Assembly (NCBI RefSeq): GCF_012927245.1 | Contig: NZ_JABBGE010000018.1 | Location: forward strand, 1-64,000 | DNA from: Streptomyces sp. R302 | GTDB lineage: Bacteria; Actinomycetota; Actinomycetes; Streptomycetales; Streptomycetaceae | Length of the DNA: 64,000 nucleotides | Direction of reading: 5' to 3' | In this document: in pieces, positions 50,429-58,630 of the stretch | Numbering within the stretch: the stretch's first letter is position 1 | How the letters are laid out: every line of letters begins with the position of its first letter | Position numbers and translations under genes: made by a program | The notes under the pieces: model-generated | What the model saw: only the letters and a program-made list of their open reading frames with translations | The model's database searches: none | What the model was told of the DNA's origin: nothing

Positions 50429-50881
50429 GTCGGTCTCCCGTGCTGCCAAACGGCCGGCGGGGGGCCGAGCAAAGCCCCACCGCGCCTCTCTCGTTGCCAC
50501 GATGGGGCATATCAGAAAAATCCGCCTGCGCGAGGTGGGGATGGGGACCGTGACTTCCGAGCTGTGGCCCTACGTCGCCACAGGCATCCACCGTGACCGG
50601 CTACAGGTCTCCGTCCCCTTCCCCCCTCGATATCGACGTCGACAGTTTCGAGCCCCGACCGCCTTCCCACGAAGACCCGCTGGTCACAATTACGGCCACG
50701 ACATCGTGCTCGGCGTGACGCCGATCGCTGTCCGCTCCCATATCATCGTGATGTCCTGAGGATGTGACAGAGCCTCAATGTCCCATCGGGCAATCCATCC
50801 GCCCTCGCCAGACGGTGTGGGCGTCCATGGAGTCTCGCCGCAGGTGGCCGGGAGCGGGCCACGTTCCGAGGCCGAAGGCGA
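50429..50881. other. Intergenic stretch with a possible + strand gene fragment
   Basis: A + strand frame ending at 50759 (VTSELWPYVATGIHRDRLQV) passes into a neighbouring frame reading PLDIDVDSFEPRPPSHEDPL. It looks like the tail of a lost gene, but it has no family match and no start. AT-rich bits at 50505-50525 and 50735-50760 differ from flanking DNA. Nothing else was seen. Confidence 0.3.
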
Positions 50882-51466
50882 CTACTTACTGACGGCGAAA
50901 CGCATCAGGGCCTGATCGTCGCCCTGCTTGATCTTTCCCATCTCGTTGATCACCTGGAGCTTCCAGGCATCACCCACCCGCATGGCCTTGGCGACGGCGC
51001 AGCCGTTGTCCTGGGTGAGCATGCTCGGCCAGATGTCGGCGACCTGCTGAGTGCTGCCGCCGGTCGCGTCGTACACCTTGAAGCTGATGTTGCGCGCCTT
51101 CTGGAAGGAGCTGCCCTTCTTGTAGGCGGCCGCGACGAACACGATGGACGTGATGTGGGGCGGGATCTTCGCGAACTCGACCGTCACCGTCTCGTCGTCG
51201 CCGTCGCCGTGCCCGGTCTGGTTGTCGCCGCTGTGCACCAGGGAGCCGTTGCCCAGCGGATCCAGCGAGTCGAGCCCCGCGAGACGCACCGGATCCTCCC
51301 CGTGCATCGCGATGGCGATCAGGTCGAGATCGGTGCCCTTCTTGCGACGGAGCAGGCCCATCGGGCCGCCGCTGCTGCCGGCCGTGGGGTCCCAGGACAC
51401 GCCGATGGACATGTGGGTCACCCCGTCCAGGTCCGCCGGGCCGTCTTCCTTGGTGAGCGTGATCAT
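50882..51466 (-). CDS. terD: TerD-family protein
   Basis: A 194-residue calcium-binding stress protein of the tellurite-resistance TerD family. Conserved regions are HMSIGVSWDPTA, LDLIAIAMHG, LDPLGNGSLVHSGDNQTGHG with DGDDETVTVEFAKIP (the Ca2+-binding acidic loops), IVFVAAAYKKGSSFQKARN and the C-terminal strands. Streptomyces carry many such genes. Here it stands alone inside the island rather than in a ter operon. Start ATG 51464-51466 follows GGATGG. Confidence 0.93.
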   Translation of the reverse strand: MITLTKEDGPADLDGVTHMSIGVSWDPTAGSSGGPMGLLRRKKGTDLDLIAIAMHGEDPVRLAGLDSLDPLGNGSLVHSGDNQTGHGDGDDETVTVEFAKIPPHITSIVFVAAAYKKGSSFQKARNISFKVYDATGGSTQQVADIWPSMLTQDNGCAVAKAMRVGDAWKLQVINEMGKIKQGDDQALMRFAVSK

Positions 51467-51777
51467 GTGCTTGCCATCCTTTCGCGTGATCTTCCACTAC
51501 ATCGAACGTGGCCAGGCCCTCGCCGGTTCCACGCCTCGGGCCTCGCCGGCGCACGCCAGAGCCATCGGACCGGCGTCGTCGACTGCCCTGGGTGCGGTCG
51601 GCCTCCCGCCGCCAGCCTGGGCGTCGCCGGCGTTCGGCGTCCAAGCCGGAGGCTGTCAGGGGAGGTTCGGGATGTCTTCACCGCGACGGCAGGCGGCGTG
51701 TGCCCCGGTGCCGCCCGCGGTCAGCACCGTCGGCGCGCCTCCCACGCTCCCGCGAACCTATCAGGAGCCCTCAGCCG
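51467..51777. other. Non-coding gap between terD and the ParB-like pseudogene
   Basis: A divergent promoter region of 311 bp. I see no gene, repeat or hairpin that I can support. Confidence 0.4.
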
Positions 51778-52865
51778 ATGTCGTCCCTCACGTTCTCCCG
51801 TCGCCCGCGTACGGGCACGGTCGGTCGCCGTGATCGCCACCGGTGTCCTGGCCGGCACCGCGCTGGCCGCCCCCGGCCTCACCTCGGCCGCGCCCGGTGC
51901 ACCGGGTGTCCGCCCCTCCTTCTGCGCGCACGACCAGCGACCGACACCGCAGGAGTACCTCTGTGCCCAGCCCGGTGACGTCGTCGAGGTCCGGATCGGT
52001 GACGTGCACCCGACGCAGCCCTCGCTCGGCTACGACCAGGTCTCCTACAACCTCGGCCGCGACACGCTCGGCAAGGACGCGATCAACAAGAAATTCGACG
52101 ACTGGTGCGAGGCGAATGTCCAGCTGGGGGCATCCGTCGCCGGGCCGGACGCCCGACTGGACGACCCGACCTCCTTCACGTGTGAACCGCCCGTCGGCCA
52201 GGAGACGGCCGAGAGCACCGAGGCCATGAAGACCGTGGTCATCGGCCCCGGCGGCGTGCTGTACCTCACCGACGGCCACCACACTCTCACCTCGCTCTAC
52301 GAGCTGCCCGACGCCGGCCCCCGACCTGCGGGTGCGGCTGCGCGTCGTGGACAACCTCAGCAGGCTGCCCCGGCAGACGTTCCGGGAGCGGATGAAAGCC
52401 GGGAGTGGGTGTGGCTGCGGGACGTCGGCGGAAACCCCGTCGACGTCCCCAAGCTGCCGAAGAGGGGGGGGCGGACTGGCCCACTTCGCCGACGACCCCT
52501 ACCGCAGCCTTCTCTACTTCGGCCGCGACATCGGCTACACCCGGGGAACCATCCCCTTCCAGGAGTTCTGCTGGGACGCCTGGGCTCGCGACGCGCGCCG
52601 CGCGGGCCTCAACGCCTGGAACCGCGAGGACCTGGCCGGATACCTCGGTGCCGTCGAGAAGCCGACCAGGGCCCGGACGGCCCTGCCCGCCGGCACCGTC
52701 CTCGACGACCACCGGACCGCGAGCGAGCTCGGCAAGCGGGCCGAGTGGAACGAGGGCAAGACAGCGGACGAGGGCGAGTTCGGCGAGCTCTCCAAGCCGT
52801 TCACCGATGCCCAGCCCGACAAGCTTGCCCACGCGCTCGCGTACGAGGCGCGAATGCGCGAATGA
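51778..52865 (+). pseudogene. Secreted ParB/Srx-type domain protein with several frameshifts
   Basis: ATG 51778 follows AGGAG and starts MSSLTFSRRPR. The signal peptide continues in another frame as VAVIATGVLAGTALAAPGL. The domain reads DQRPTPQEYLCAQPGDVVEV, VLYLTDGHHTLTSLYELPDA in that frame, then DLRVRLRVVDNLSRLPRQTF in a second frame from a C5 run near 52318. It returns with REWVWLRDVGGNPVDVPKLP near 52400, then runs from a G8 run near 52467 through FADDPYRSLLYFGRDIGYTR to KPFTDAQPDKLAHALAYEAR. DGHH marks the ParB-like nuclease motif. All four shifts fall in or near homopolymers or simple G/C-rich runs. Restored, it would be about 360 residues. Confidence 0.8.
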
Positions 52866-52977
52866 ACGACAACTGAGGGTCGGTGCGCCGCAGGAGGCGA
52901 GGACGGCGGATGGCGGCCTCGATCGAACAGATACGCTGACGCGCGTACGGACTCAATCGGAGGGAACGCATCGCGTC

Positions 52978-53700
52978 ATGGCACGTCAGAAGCGGTTGGG
53001 CATAGCGAGTTTGGCGGCGGCTCTGGTCCTGGGCGGAGTGGCGGGGTGTTCGGCGCAGGACGCGGACAAGTCCCCCGGCGTCGGGGATCCGAAGCCGTCG
53101 CCGACGCGCAGTGGCGCGACCGGCGGTGCGCCGGAGGCGGACGGGACGCTGCCCGGCGTGCCGACCGCCGAGCAGGCGCGTGCCCAGCTCTCGGGACTGA
53201 AGGTCGCTCCCCACGGTTCGATGTCCGGCTACAGCCGTGACCGCTTCCCGCACTGGGCCTCGCAGGGGAAGAACTGCAACTCCCGTGAGACGGTCCTGAA
53301 CCGTGACGGTACGAACGTGAAGCGGGATGCCGAGTGCCGTGCGGTGTCCGGGGCGTGGGTCAGCGTGTATGACGACCTGACGTTCAAGGACGCGGCGGAT
53401 CTGGACATCGACCACACCGTGCCACTGGCCAACGCCTGGCGGTCCGGGGCGAACAGGTGGACCCAGGAGAAGCGCAAGGAGTTCGCCAACGACCTGACCC
53501 ACCCGCAGCTCCTCGCCGTCTCGGCTGCCTCCAACCGCTCCAAGGGCGACCAGGGCCCCGACGAGTGGCAGCCGCCCTCGAAGACCTACTGGTGCACTTA
53601 CGGTCGGGCCTGGACGTCGGTCAAGGCCACGTACGAGCTGTCGGTGACCGTGGCGGAGAAGGACATGCTGGGGCAGATGCTGGACACTTGCTCCTCATGA
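52978..53700 (+). CDS. Secreted lipoprotein HNH endonuclease
   Basis: A 240-residue protein with a lipoprotein signal (RLGIASLAAALVLGGVAGCS, Cys as lipid anchor), a Ser/Pro/Gly linker, then the HNH-type domain found in GmrSD C-termini: HWASQGKNCNSRETVLNRDG, LDIDHTVPLANAWRSGANRW, RKEFANDLTHPQLLAVSAAS and NRSKGDQGPDEWQPP. The DIDH, N and NxSKxDxxP residues form the metal site. It likely degrades extracellular DNA. Its ribosome site GGAGGG is 13 bases before the ATG, rather far. It overlaps the next gene by 4 bp. Confidence 0.9.
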   Translation: MARQKRLGIASLAAALVLGGVAGCSAQDADKSPGVGDPKPSPTRSGATGGAPEADGTLPGVPTAEQARAQLSGLKVAPHGSMSGYSRDRFPHWASQGKNCNSRETVLNRDGTNVKRDAECRAVSGAWVSVYDDLTFKDAADLDIDHTVPLANAWRSGANRWTQEKRKEFANDLTHPQLLAVSAASNRSKGDQGPDEWQPPSKTYWCTYGRAWTSVKATYELSVTVAEKDMLGQMLDTCSS

Positions 53701-54005
53701 CCGACAGCCCCACCCCCGGCCCGGACGCGCACCTCGACGACGTGAGGGCCGGCGCCGGCGGCGCGATGACCGACGAGGTCGGCGTCATCACCGGTGACCT
53801 CACCGTCGCCACGTACGCACTCATGGACGGCCGGGCCGTCGTCCTGGTCCAGTACAAGGACGCCGACGAGTGGTACACCCTCACGGGCAACCCCGTGCCC
53901 GTGCCGCCCGGCGGAGTCGCGCACCTGCACGCCGACGTTCTCGACCGCGTCCGCGCGGGCGGCGGAGCCGGTGTACCCGGCGGAAGTGGTGAGGCGTCCG
54001 CATAG
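53697..54005 (+). CDS. Small protein translationally coupled to the HNH nuclease
   Basis: A 102-residue acidic soluble protein: HLDDVRAGAGGAMTDEVGVI, TGDLTVATYALMDGRAVVLV, QYKDADEWYTLTGNPVPVPP. ATG 53697-53699 overlaps the nuclease stop (ATGA). It is not recognised as a known inhibitor family. The coupling suggests a functional link with the nuclease; immunity is one possibility, though the nuclease is exported and the partner is cytoplasmic. Confidence 0.75.
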   Translation: MTDSPTPGPDAHLDDVRAGAGGAMTDEVGVITGDLTVATYALMDGRAVVLVQYKDADEWYTLTGNPVPVPPGGVAHLHADVLDRVRAGGGAGVPGGSGEASA

Positions 54006-54050
54006 CCGCCTCGGGCCCACGCGGCGTCCGTGCTCTGTGGCCGGCTGACT

Positions 54051-54560
54051 TCAGCGGCTTGTCCACGCCTCCGTTCGTCCCTCGTGGTCCGTCGGCCGAG
54101 GCGTGTGAATGGCCGCTCGCCGTTCGTCCGGAACGGAGTGGGTGGCGGTCCTCAGCTCGGCTTCCAGTTCGTCGAGTGCATCGCGGGCGGCGGCGATGCG
54201 TTCGTGCAGGCGTCCGGCGTCATCACCGGGCGGTGGGAGCGGCTGGACGGCGGCTGATTCGAGTGCGCGGGCCTCTTCGAGGGAGTTGATGACGACGCCG
54301 ATGAGGAGATTGACCAGGACGAAGGACCCGAGGAGGACGAAGGAGGCGAAGTAGACGATGGTCCAGCGCGATATCTCCAGGCCCGCGCGGACCGCGTCAC
54401 CCAGCCCGTCCAGGGTGATGAGAAGGAACAGCGTAAGGACGTTCTCTCCGTGCCGGGCCAGTCGCCGTTCGGCCTCCGCATCCGTCAGACCTCGCGGTCC
54501 GCTGTCAAGGTCCGCCGAAGGCTCCCCAGTCCAGAGCCGTTTCCGGAGCGGCCCCCGCTC
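54051..54560 (-). pseudogene. Chimeric remnant: P-type ATPase N-terminus joined to ion-channel C-terminus
   Basis: The frame reads RGLTDAEAERRLARHGENVL, the start domain of a cation-transporting P-type ATPase, and continues without a break into TLFLLITLDGLGDAVRAGLE and VYFASFVLLGSFVLVNLLIG with VVINSLEEARALE, the pore helix and last helix of a voltage-gated-type ion channel, then a coiled coil (ERIAAARDALDELEAELRTA). The channel lacks S1-S5 and the ATPase lacks everything after the first domain. The open frame persists to 54635. It arose by a deletion joining two genes and cannot act as either. Confidence 0.7.
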
Positions 54561-54606
54561 CCCGGGGAGACGGCTCGGGCGGCACCAGAGAACCGAGCGG
54601 CGTCCG

Positions 54607-56547
54607 TCAGCGTGGGGGCCGCGCTGCTCGATCACGTGAGGTGAGATGCGCAGGGACGTCCGCGCGCCCGGCTTCTCCCTCGGCGAGGACGACGACGGCG
54701 TCCCGCGGTCCGAGGACGAGCGGGGCGGTCTTCGACGGGTTGAGGAAGACCCCGTACGTGGGCGGCTCCTCGCTGTGCCGGGCGAGGCGGTACCCGATCG
54801 CCGTCTCGCCCGCTCGCCGGGCCGCCTCCACCACGGTGGCGAAGTTGGCCTTCGTGCCGGGGACGACGTAGTCGGAGGCGGGCTTGAGGTAGATCTCGGA
54901 GCCCTCTGGGTTGAACAGGTCGGTGAAGACGTCGTGCAGGTCGCGGTTCTCGGTCAGCTGGGTGAGCAGCAAGCTGATCACCTTGGTGCTGACGATGAAG
55001 TCGTCGGCCTTGGTGACCTGGGCGACCTCGCGGTTGGCGTCGTCGTTCATCTCCGTGACGATCGAGTACGGATCGCCCAGCGCGTCCTCGATGTCCCGCA
55101 GGTGCAGCAGTGTCACGAGCGTCCGGTCGTCGGCCGGTCCGGGGGCGACGGTGTCGTCCGAGAGGACGACGATGTGCTGATAGCCGCCCAGGTCCAGGGC
55201 TTCGAGAGAGGACCGGCGGGTCGGCTCGCAGTGCTTGTAGCCCACCGTCAGGTTCGCCACGTCCCGGTCGAGCGCGGCTTCCGGCCGGCGCGGCGCCGCG
55301 ATGTCGAGTGTGGAGCCAGGCTGCACGAAGCTGTCGAGCAGGGTCACGAGCTTGGTCGTCCGGGAGTTCTCCCCGATGAGCAGCGTACGGTCGAGCCGAG
55401 GTGACTGGGCGGGCGCCGAAGCGATCGCCTCCTCGACGACCGGGGGCCGCGTCTCGGAGAGCCGGATCAGCAGGTCGTCCTCCGCGATCACGAGGAGCTG
55501 GTCGCCGGGCCCGATGACGGCGTCCATGTCCGGGTTGACCAGCACCTCCCCTCCGCCTCTGCGCAGCCCGGCCGGCGTCCCGGTCTCGAACGCGTGCAGG
55601 GCCTCCCCGTACGTCCTGCCTACGAGGGCGGGCTCCTCGCGGAGGTAGAACTCGTCGCCGGCGAAGCTGAGCAGCTCGTTGAAGACCCCGGACAGGCCGG
55701 TCTGCCGGTGGGCCTGCGCGATGAGGCGTACCGCGATGTCCTCGGCGTCGATCACCAGCGCGCCATCTCCCCCGGCGAGGCGGGCCGCGGCGAGGTTCTC
55801 CGAGTCGTGCACGGCGGCGACGACAGGAGGGCGGGCACCCCGCCACGTACGGCTGTGCAGCAACAGCAGGACCTTGATCACGTCGACATCGCGATCCTGA
55901 CCCACCGGGGGCAGCACCATGATCGCCTTCGCGCTGTCCGGGCTGACCAGATCCAGATCGGCCCGGATGAGCGGACTGCCGGACCGGCAGATGACGCGGG
56001 TGCTGCCGGTGTAGGGGACCCGGGCGCGGATCGCGTCCTCCATGGCGACCTTGTCCCGGTCGGCGAGGACCACCACGCACGAGCGCCGCTCGCTCTGGTT
56101 CGCCTCCACGAGTTCGGCGATCACCGTGAAGACCTGGTCCGACCAGCCCAGCACGATGGTGTGCCCCCGCTCGATCAACTGCGTGCGACCCTTGCGCAGT
56201 TCGTGGATCTTCTGGTTGAGGCCGGTCGTGAGCACACCGATCAGGGCGCTGACGACGAAGATCCCGCCGATCGTCACCGTCAGCATCAGCCCGAGGAAGA
56301 CGGGTCCGCCGGTGTCTCCGCCCATGGTGCCGGGGTCGAGCGTGCGCAGCAGACTCATCCACGCCACCCCGAGCCAGCCGCCGTTGTCTTCGGAGTCGGT
56401 GTTCGTGAACAGCACGACCAGTGTCGAGGCCAGCGCGATGAGCAGCACCGACGCCAGCGCCAGCCACATGATCAGGGCCGACGTCCCCCGGTCCATCGTC
56501 CCGTCGAACCAGTACCGAAACCGGGTCCGCAGCCTCGCACGCACCAC
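54607..56547 (-). CDS. CASTOR/POLLUX-type putative ion channel
   Basis: A 646-residue protein: two N-terminal transmembrane helices (ALIMWLALASVLLIALASTL, GGPVFLGLMLTVTIGGIFVV) flank a pore loop (LLRTLDPGTMGGDTGG). RCK-like Rossmann domains follow (HTIVLGWSDQVFTVIAELVE, RTLLIGENSRTTKLVTLLDS). This is the layout of bacterial relatives of plant CASTOR/POLLUX channels. GTG 56545-56547 follows GAGGAGG. Length is normal. It is in the island but looks intact. Confidence 0.9.
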   Translation of the reverse strand: MVRARLRTRFRYWFDGTMDRGTSALIMWLALASVLLIALASTLVVLFTNTDSEDNGGWLGVAWMSLLRTLDPGTMGGDTGGPVFLGLMLTVTIGGIFVVSALIGVLTTGLNQKIHELRKGRTQLIERGHTIVLGWSDQVFTVIAELVEANQSERRSCVVVLADRDKVAMEDAIRARVPYTGSTRVICRSGSPLIRADLDLVSPDSAKAIMVLPPVGQDRDVDVIKVLLLLHSRTWRGARPPVVAAVHDSENLAAARLAGGDGALVIDAEDIAVRLIAQAHRQTGLSGVFNELLSFAGDEFYLREEPALVGRTYGEALHAFETGTPAGLRRGGGEVLVNPDMDAVIGPGDQLLVIAEDDLLIRLSETRPPVVEEAIASAPAQSPRLDRTLLIGENSRTTKLVTLLDSFVQPGSTLDIAAPRRPEAALDRDVANLTVGYKHCEPTRRSSLEALDLGGYQHIVVLSDDTVAPGPADDRTLVTLLHLRDIEDALGDPYSIVTEMNDDANREVAQVTKADDFIVSTKVISLLLTQLTENRDLHDVFTDLFNPEGSEIYLKPASDYVVPGTKANFATVVEAARRAGETAIGYRLARHSEEPPTYGVFLNPSKTAPLVLGPRDAVVVLAEGEAGRADVPAHLTSRDRAARPPR

Positions 56548-56962
56548 CCAAGCCTCCTCGCATGCGACTCCATCTGCCGGTTGATCATTCTTTCAGGCGG
56601 CGGAGGCCTCTGCCCACGATCAGGCCAGACGCCTCGTGGATCAGGCGGTCGGGCAAATCACCCCGGGTGGGATGGGGAGGGCACACCTTCCCGAATAGTT
56701 CCGGAATGATAAATGATGTCTACTTCGTCCCGCTCCCCCACGCTGGGGCCCCTACGAACGCTGCCGGCTCGTCGAGCGACCTGAGGCGGTAGCCGCGTAA
56801 ACAGGCCGACGCATGGGGCACTGCACCACATCGAGATCTGGGTGCCCGACCTTGACCGCGCCCTCGCCTCGCTGCCGGCTGCTCGGGCCGACACATGGCC
56901 AGCCCGGGTGCCCCCAGACCACGCCACTCCCTCTCTGGTGCCAACTAAGAATCCTCGTCACA
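56548..56962. other. Right island flank, mostly non-coding
   Basis: AT-rich tracts (TTCCGGAATGATAAATGATG at 56700-56719) and a truncated VOC gene (separate entry) are all that I see before the direct repeat at 56963. Confidence 0.5.
56818..56902 (+). pseudogene. Glyoxalase/VOC-superfamily N-terminal fragment
   Basis: The + strand frame reads LHHIEIWVPDLDRALASL, the first strand and helix of VOC proteins (metal-ligand His and the VPDLDRA turn), then loses similarity at LPAARADTW. The ATG at 56813 is one frame off. Only about 25 residues survive. Confidence 0.65.
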
Positions 56963-56985
56963 GGGGTTCAGCGGCGGACGCGGGG
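56963..56985. repeat. Right copy of the island-end direct repeat
   Basis: Twenty-two bases (56963-56984) identical to 48315-48336; the following G also matches the second left copy. It spans the stop codon and last codons of the acyl-CoA dehydrogenase gene. Confidence 0.8.
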
Positions 56986-58146
56986 CATGCCCAGGCCGAT
57001 CCAGGAGATGATCTCGCGCTGGATCTCGTTGTTGCCGCCGCCGAAGGTGAAGATGACGGCCGAGCGGTAGCCGCGTTCGAGTTCGCCGTGGAGGACGGCG
57101 CCCGGGGAGCCCTCCTTGAGGGCCCCGGCCGCTCCGACGACCTCCATGAGCGCGGCGTACGCGTCGCGGCGGGCCTCGGAGCCGTACACCTTCACGGCGG
57201 AGGCGTCCTGGGGGGTGAGGGTGCCGTGGTGGACGGCGTTGACCATCTGCCAGTTGAGCAGCCGCATGGCGTCGAGGCGGGTGTGGGTCCGGGCGAGGGC
57301 GCGGCGGACCCACGGCAGGTCGATGACGCGGCGGCCGTCGGAGAGGAGCGTGTCGGCGGCCCAGCGGCGGACGTCGTGGAGGGCGCGGATGGCCATGGTG
57401 CCGTGGGCGGCGAGGGTGACGCGTTCGTGGTTGAGCTGGTTGGTGATGAGCCGCCAGCCCTGGTTCTCCTCGCCGACGCGGCGCGAGACGGGGACGCGGA
57501 CGTCGTCGTAGTGGCTGGCGGTGGTGTCGTGCGAGGCGAGGGTGTTGATGAGCGTGCACGAGTAGCCGGGGTCGGTGGTGGGGACGAGGAGCAGGGTGAT
57601 GCCCTTGTGGGGGGCGGCGTCCGGGTCGGTGCGGACCGCGAGCCAGACCCAGTCGGCGGTGTCGCCGTTGGTCGTCCAGATCTTCTGCCCGTTCACGACG
57701 TACGTGTCCCCCTCGCGCACCGCGCGGGTCCTGAGGGCGGCGAGGTCGGTGCCGGCGTCGGGTTCGCTGTAGCCGATGGCGAAGTCGAGTTCGCCGGAGA
57801 GGACGCGGGGCAGGAAGTACGCCTTCTGCTCGTCCGTGCCGAACCGCATGAGGGTCGGCCCGACGGTGTTCAGTGCCATGAGCGGCAGCGGTACGCCCGC
57901 CTGGGCGGCCTCGTCGAAGAAGATGAACTGCTCCATCGGGGTGAGGCCGCGGCCGCCGTACTCGACGGGCCAGCCGACGCCGAGCCAGCCGTCGGTCCCG
58001 AGGCGGCGGATCGTCTCGCGGTAGAAGCGCTTCTGGGCGGCCGGGTCCTCGTACCGGCCGTGCACGTCCTCGGGGACGAGCTCCGCGAAGTAGGCGCGCA
58101 GTTCGGCGCGCAGGCGGTTCTGTTCCGGCGTGTACCGCAGGTGCAT
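56968..58146 (-). CDS. Acyl-CoA dehydrogenase (FadE-like)
   Basis: A 392-residue FAD enzyme that introduces the alpha-beta double bond in acyl-CoA thioesters. Conserved parts: WPVEYGGRGLTPMEQFIFFD, FAIGYSEPDAGTDLAALRTR, the flavin region IWTTNGDTADWVWLAVRTD and the C-terminal FTFGGGNNEIQREIISWIGL. It resembles actinobacterial steroid/lipid FadE proteins. A KstR-type palindrome lies 70 bp upstream of its start. Its last codons form the right island repeat, yet the gene is complete. Confidence 0.93.
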   Translation of the reverse strand: MHLRYTPEQNRLRAELRAYFAELVPEDVHGRYEDPAAQKRFYRETIRRLGTDGWLGVGWPVEYGGRGLTPMEQFIFFDEAAQAGVPLPLMALNTVGPTLMRFGTDEQKAYFLPRVLSGELDFAIGYSEPDAGTDLAALRTRAVREGDTYVVNGQKIWTTNGDTADWVWLAVRTDPDAAPHKGITLLLVPTTDPGYSCTLINTLASHDTTASHYDDVRVPVSRRVGEENQGWRLITNQLNHERVTLAAHGTMAIRALHDVRRWAADTLLSDGRRVIDLPWVRRALARTHTRLDAMRLLNWQMVNAVHHGTLTPQDASAVKVYGSEARRDAYAALMEVVGAAGALKEGSPGAVLHGELERGYRSAVIFTFGGGNNEIQREIISWIGLGMPRVRR

Positions 58147-58215
58147 CCCGGCCTCCCGTGACGGCTGTCGGCGGCGGTGTCGGTGTCGGTGTCACCGGCA
58201 CGACGGCGGCCACGG

Positions 58216-58229
58216 TAGAACGTGTTCCA
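58216..58229. promoter_or_regulatory. KstR-type operator
   Basis: TAGAACGTGTTCCA fits exactly the KstR consensus TNNAACNNGTTNNA described for actinobacterial cholesterol/lipid catabolism genes. It lies between the acyl-CoA dehydrogenase gene (70 bp upstream of its ATG) and the gene for a small protein. Confidence 0.7.
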
Positions 58230-58295
58230 CAAATGCGGAAGGCCCGGGGCGGGGTGCGTACCGGCCCGGGCCCCGGGTGCGCGTCCTCGGTACGG

Positions 58296-58496
58296 CTAGG
58301 GAAGGAGTTCGTCCAGGGAGGCGCGGCCCTTCTCCGCCATGCGGCGTTCGGCCCAGGCCAGGGTCTCCGGATTCACGTCGCGGCCGGAGGCGAGCACCAG
58401 GTCCTCCGCCGTGAACTCGCCCTCCGAACCGGAGTGCAGCAGCCGGTCGGGGGTCGGTACGTCCCCCCGGGACATCTCGTCGGGCTCAGCGTTCAT
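58296..58496 (-). CDS. Small conserved acidic protein
   Basis: Sixty-six residues: MNAEPDEMSRGDVPTPDRLL, HSGSEGEFTAEDLVLASGRD, VNPETLAWAERRMAEKGRAS, LDELLP. The start ATG 58494-58496 has GGAGGAG upstream. It is too short for an easy family call but has clear helices, and codon use is normal for this genome. The function is unknown. Confidence 0.7.
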   Translation of the reverse strand: MNAEPDEMSRGDVPTPDRLLHSGSEGEFTAEDLVLASGRDVNPETLAWAERRMAEKGRASLDELLP

Positions 58497-58630
58497 GCCG
58501 TCTCCTCCATGCTTCTGCGGGTGGGTCCCGGCACTGGCCATTCTGGCGCCCGCTCCCCCGCCCCGCATCCGGGCGCCACGCCGTGTCACAGCCATGGCGT
58601 CGGCGGGGCGCGGGTTCGACAATGGGGGGG

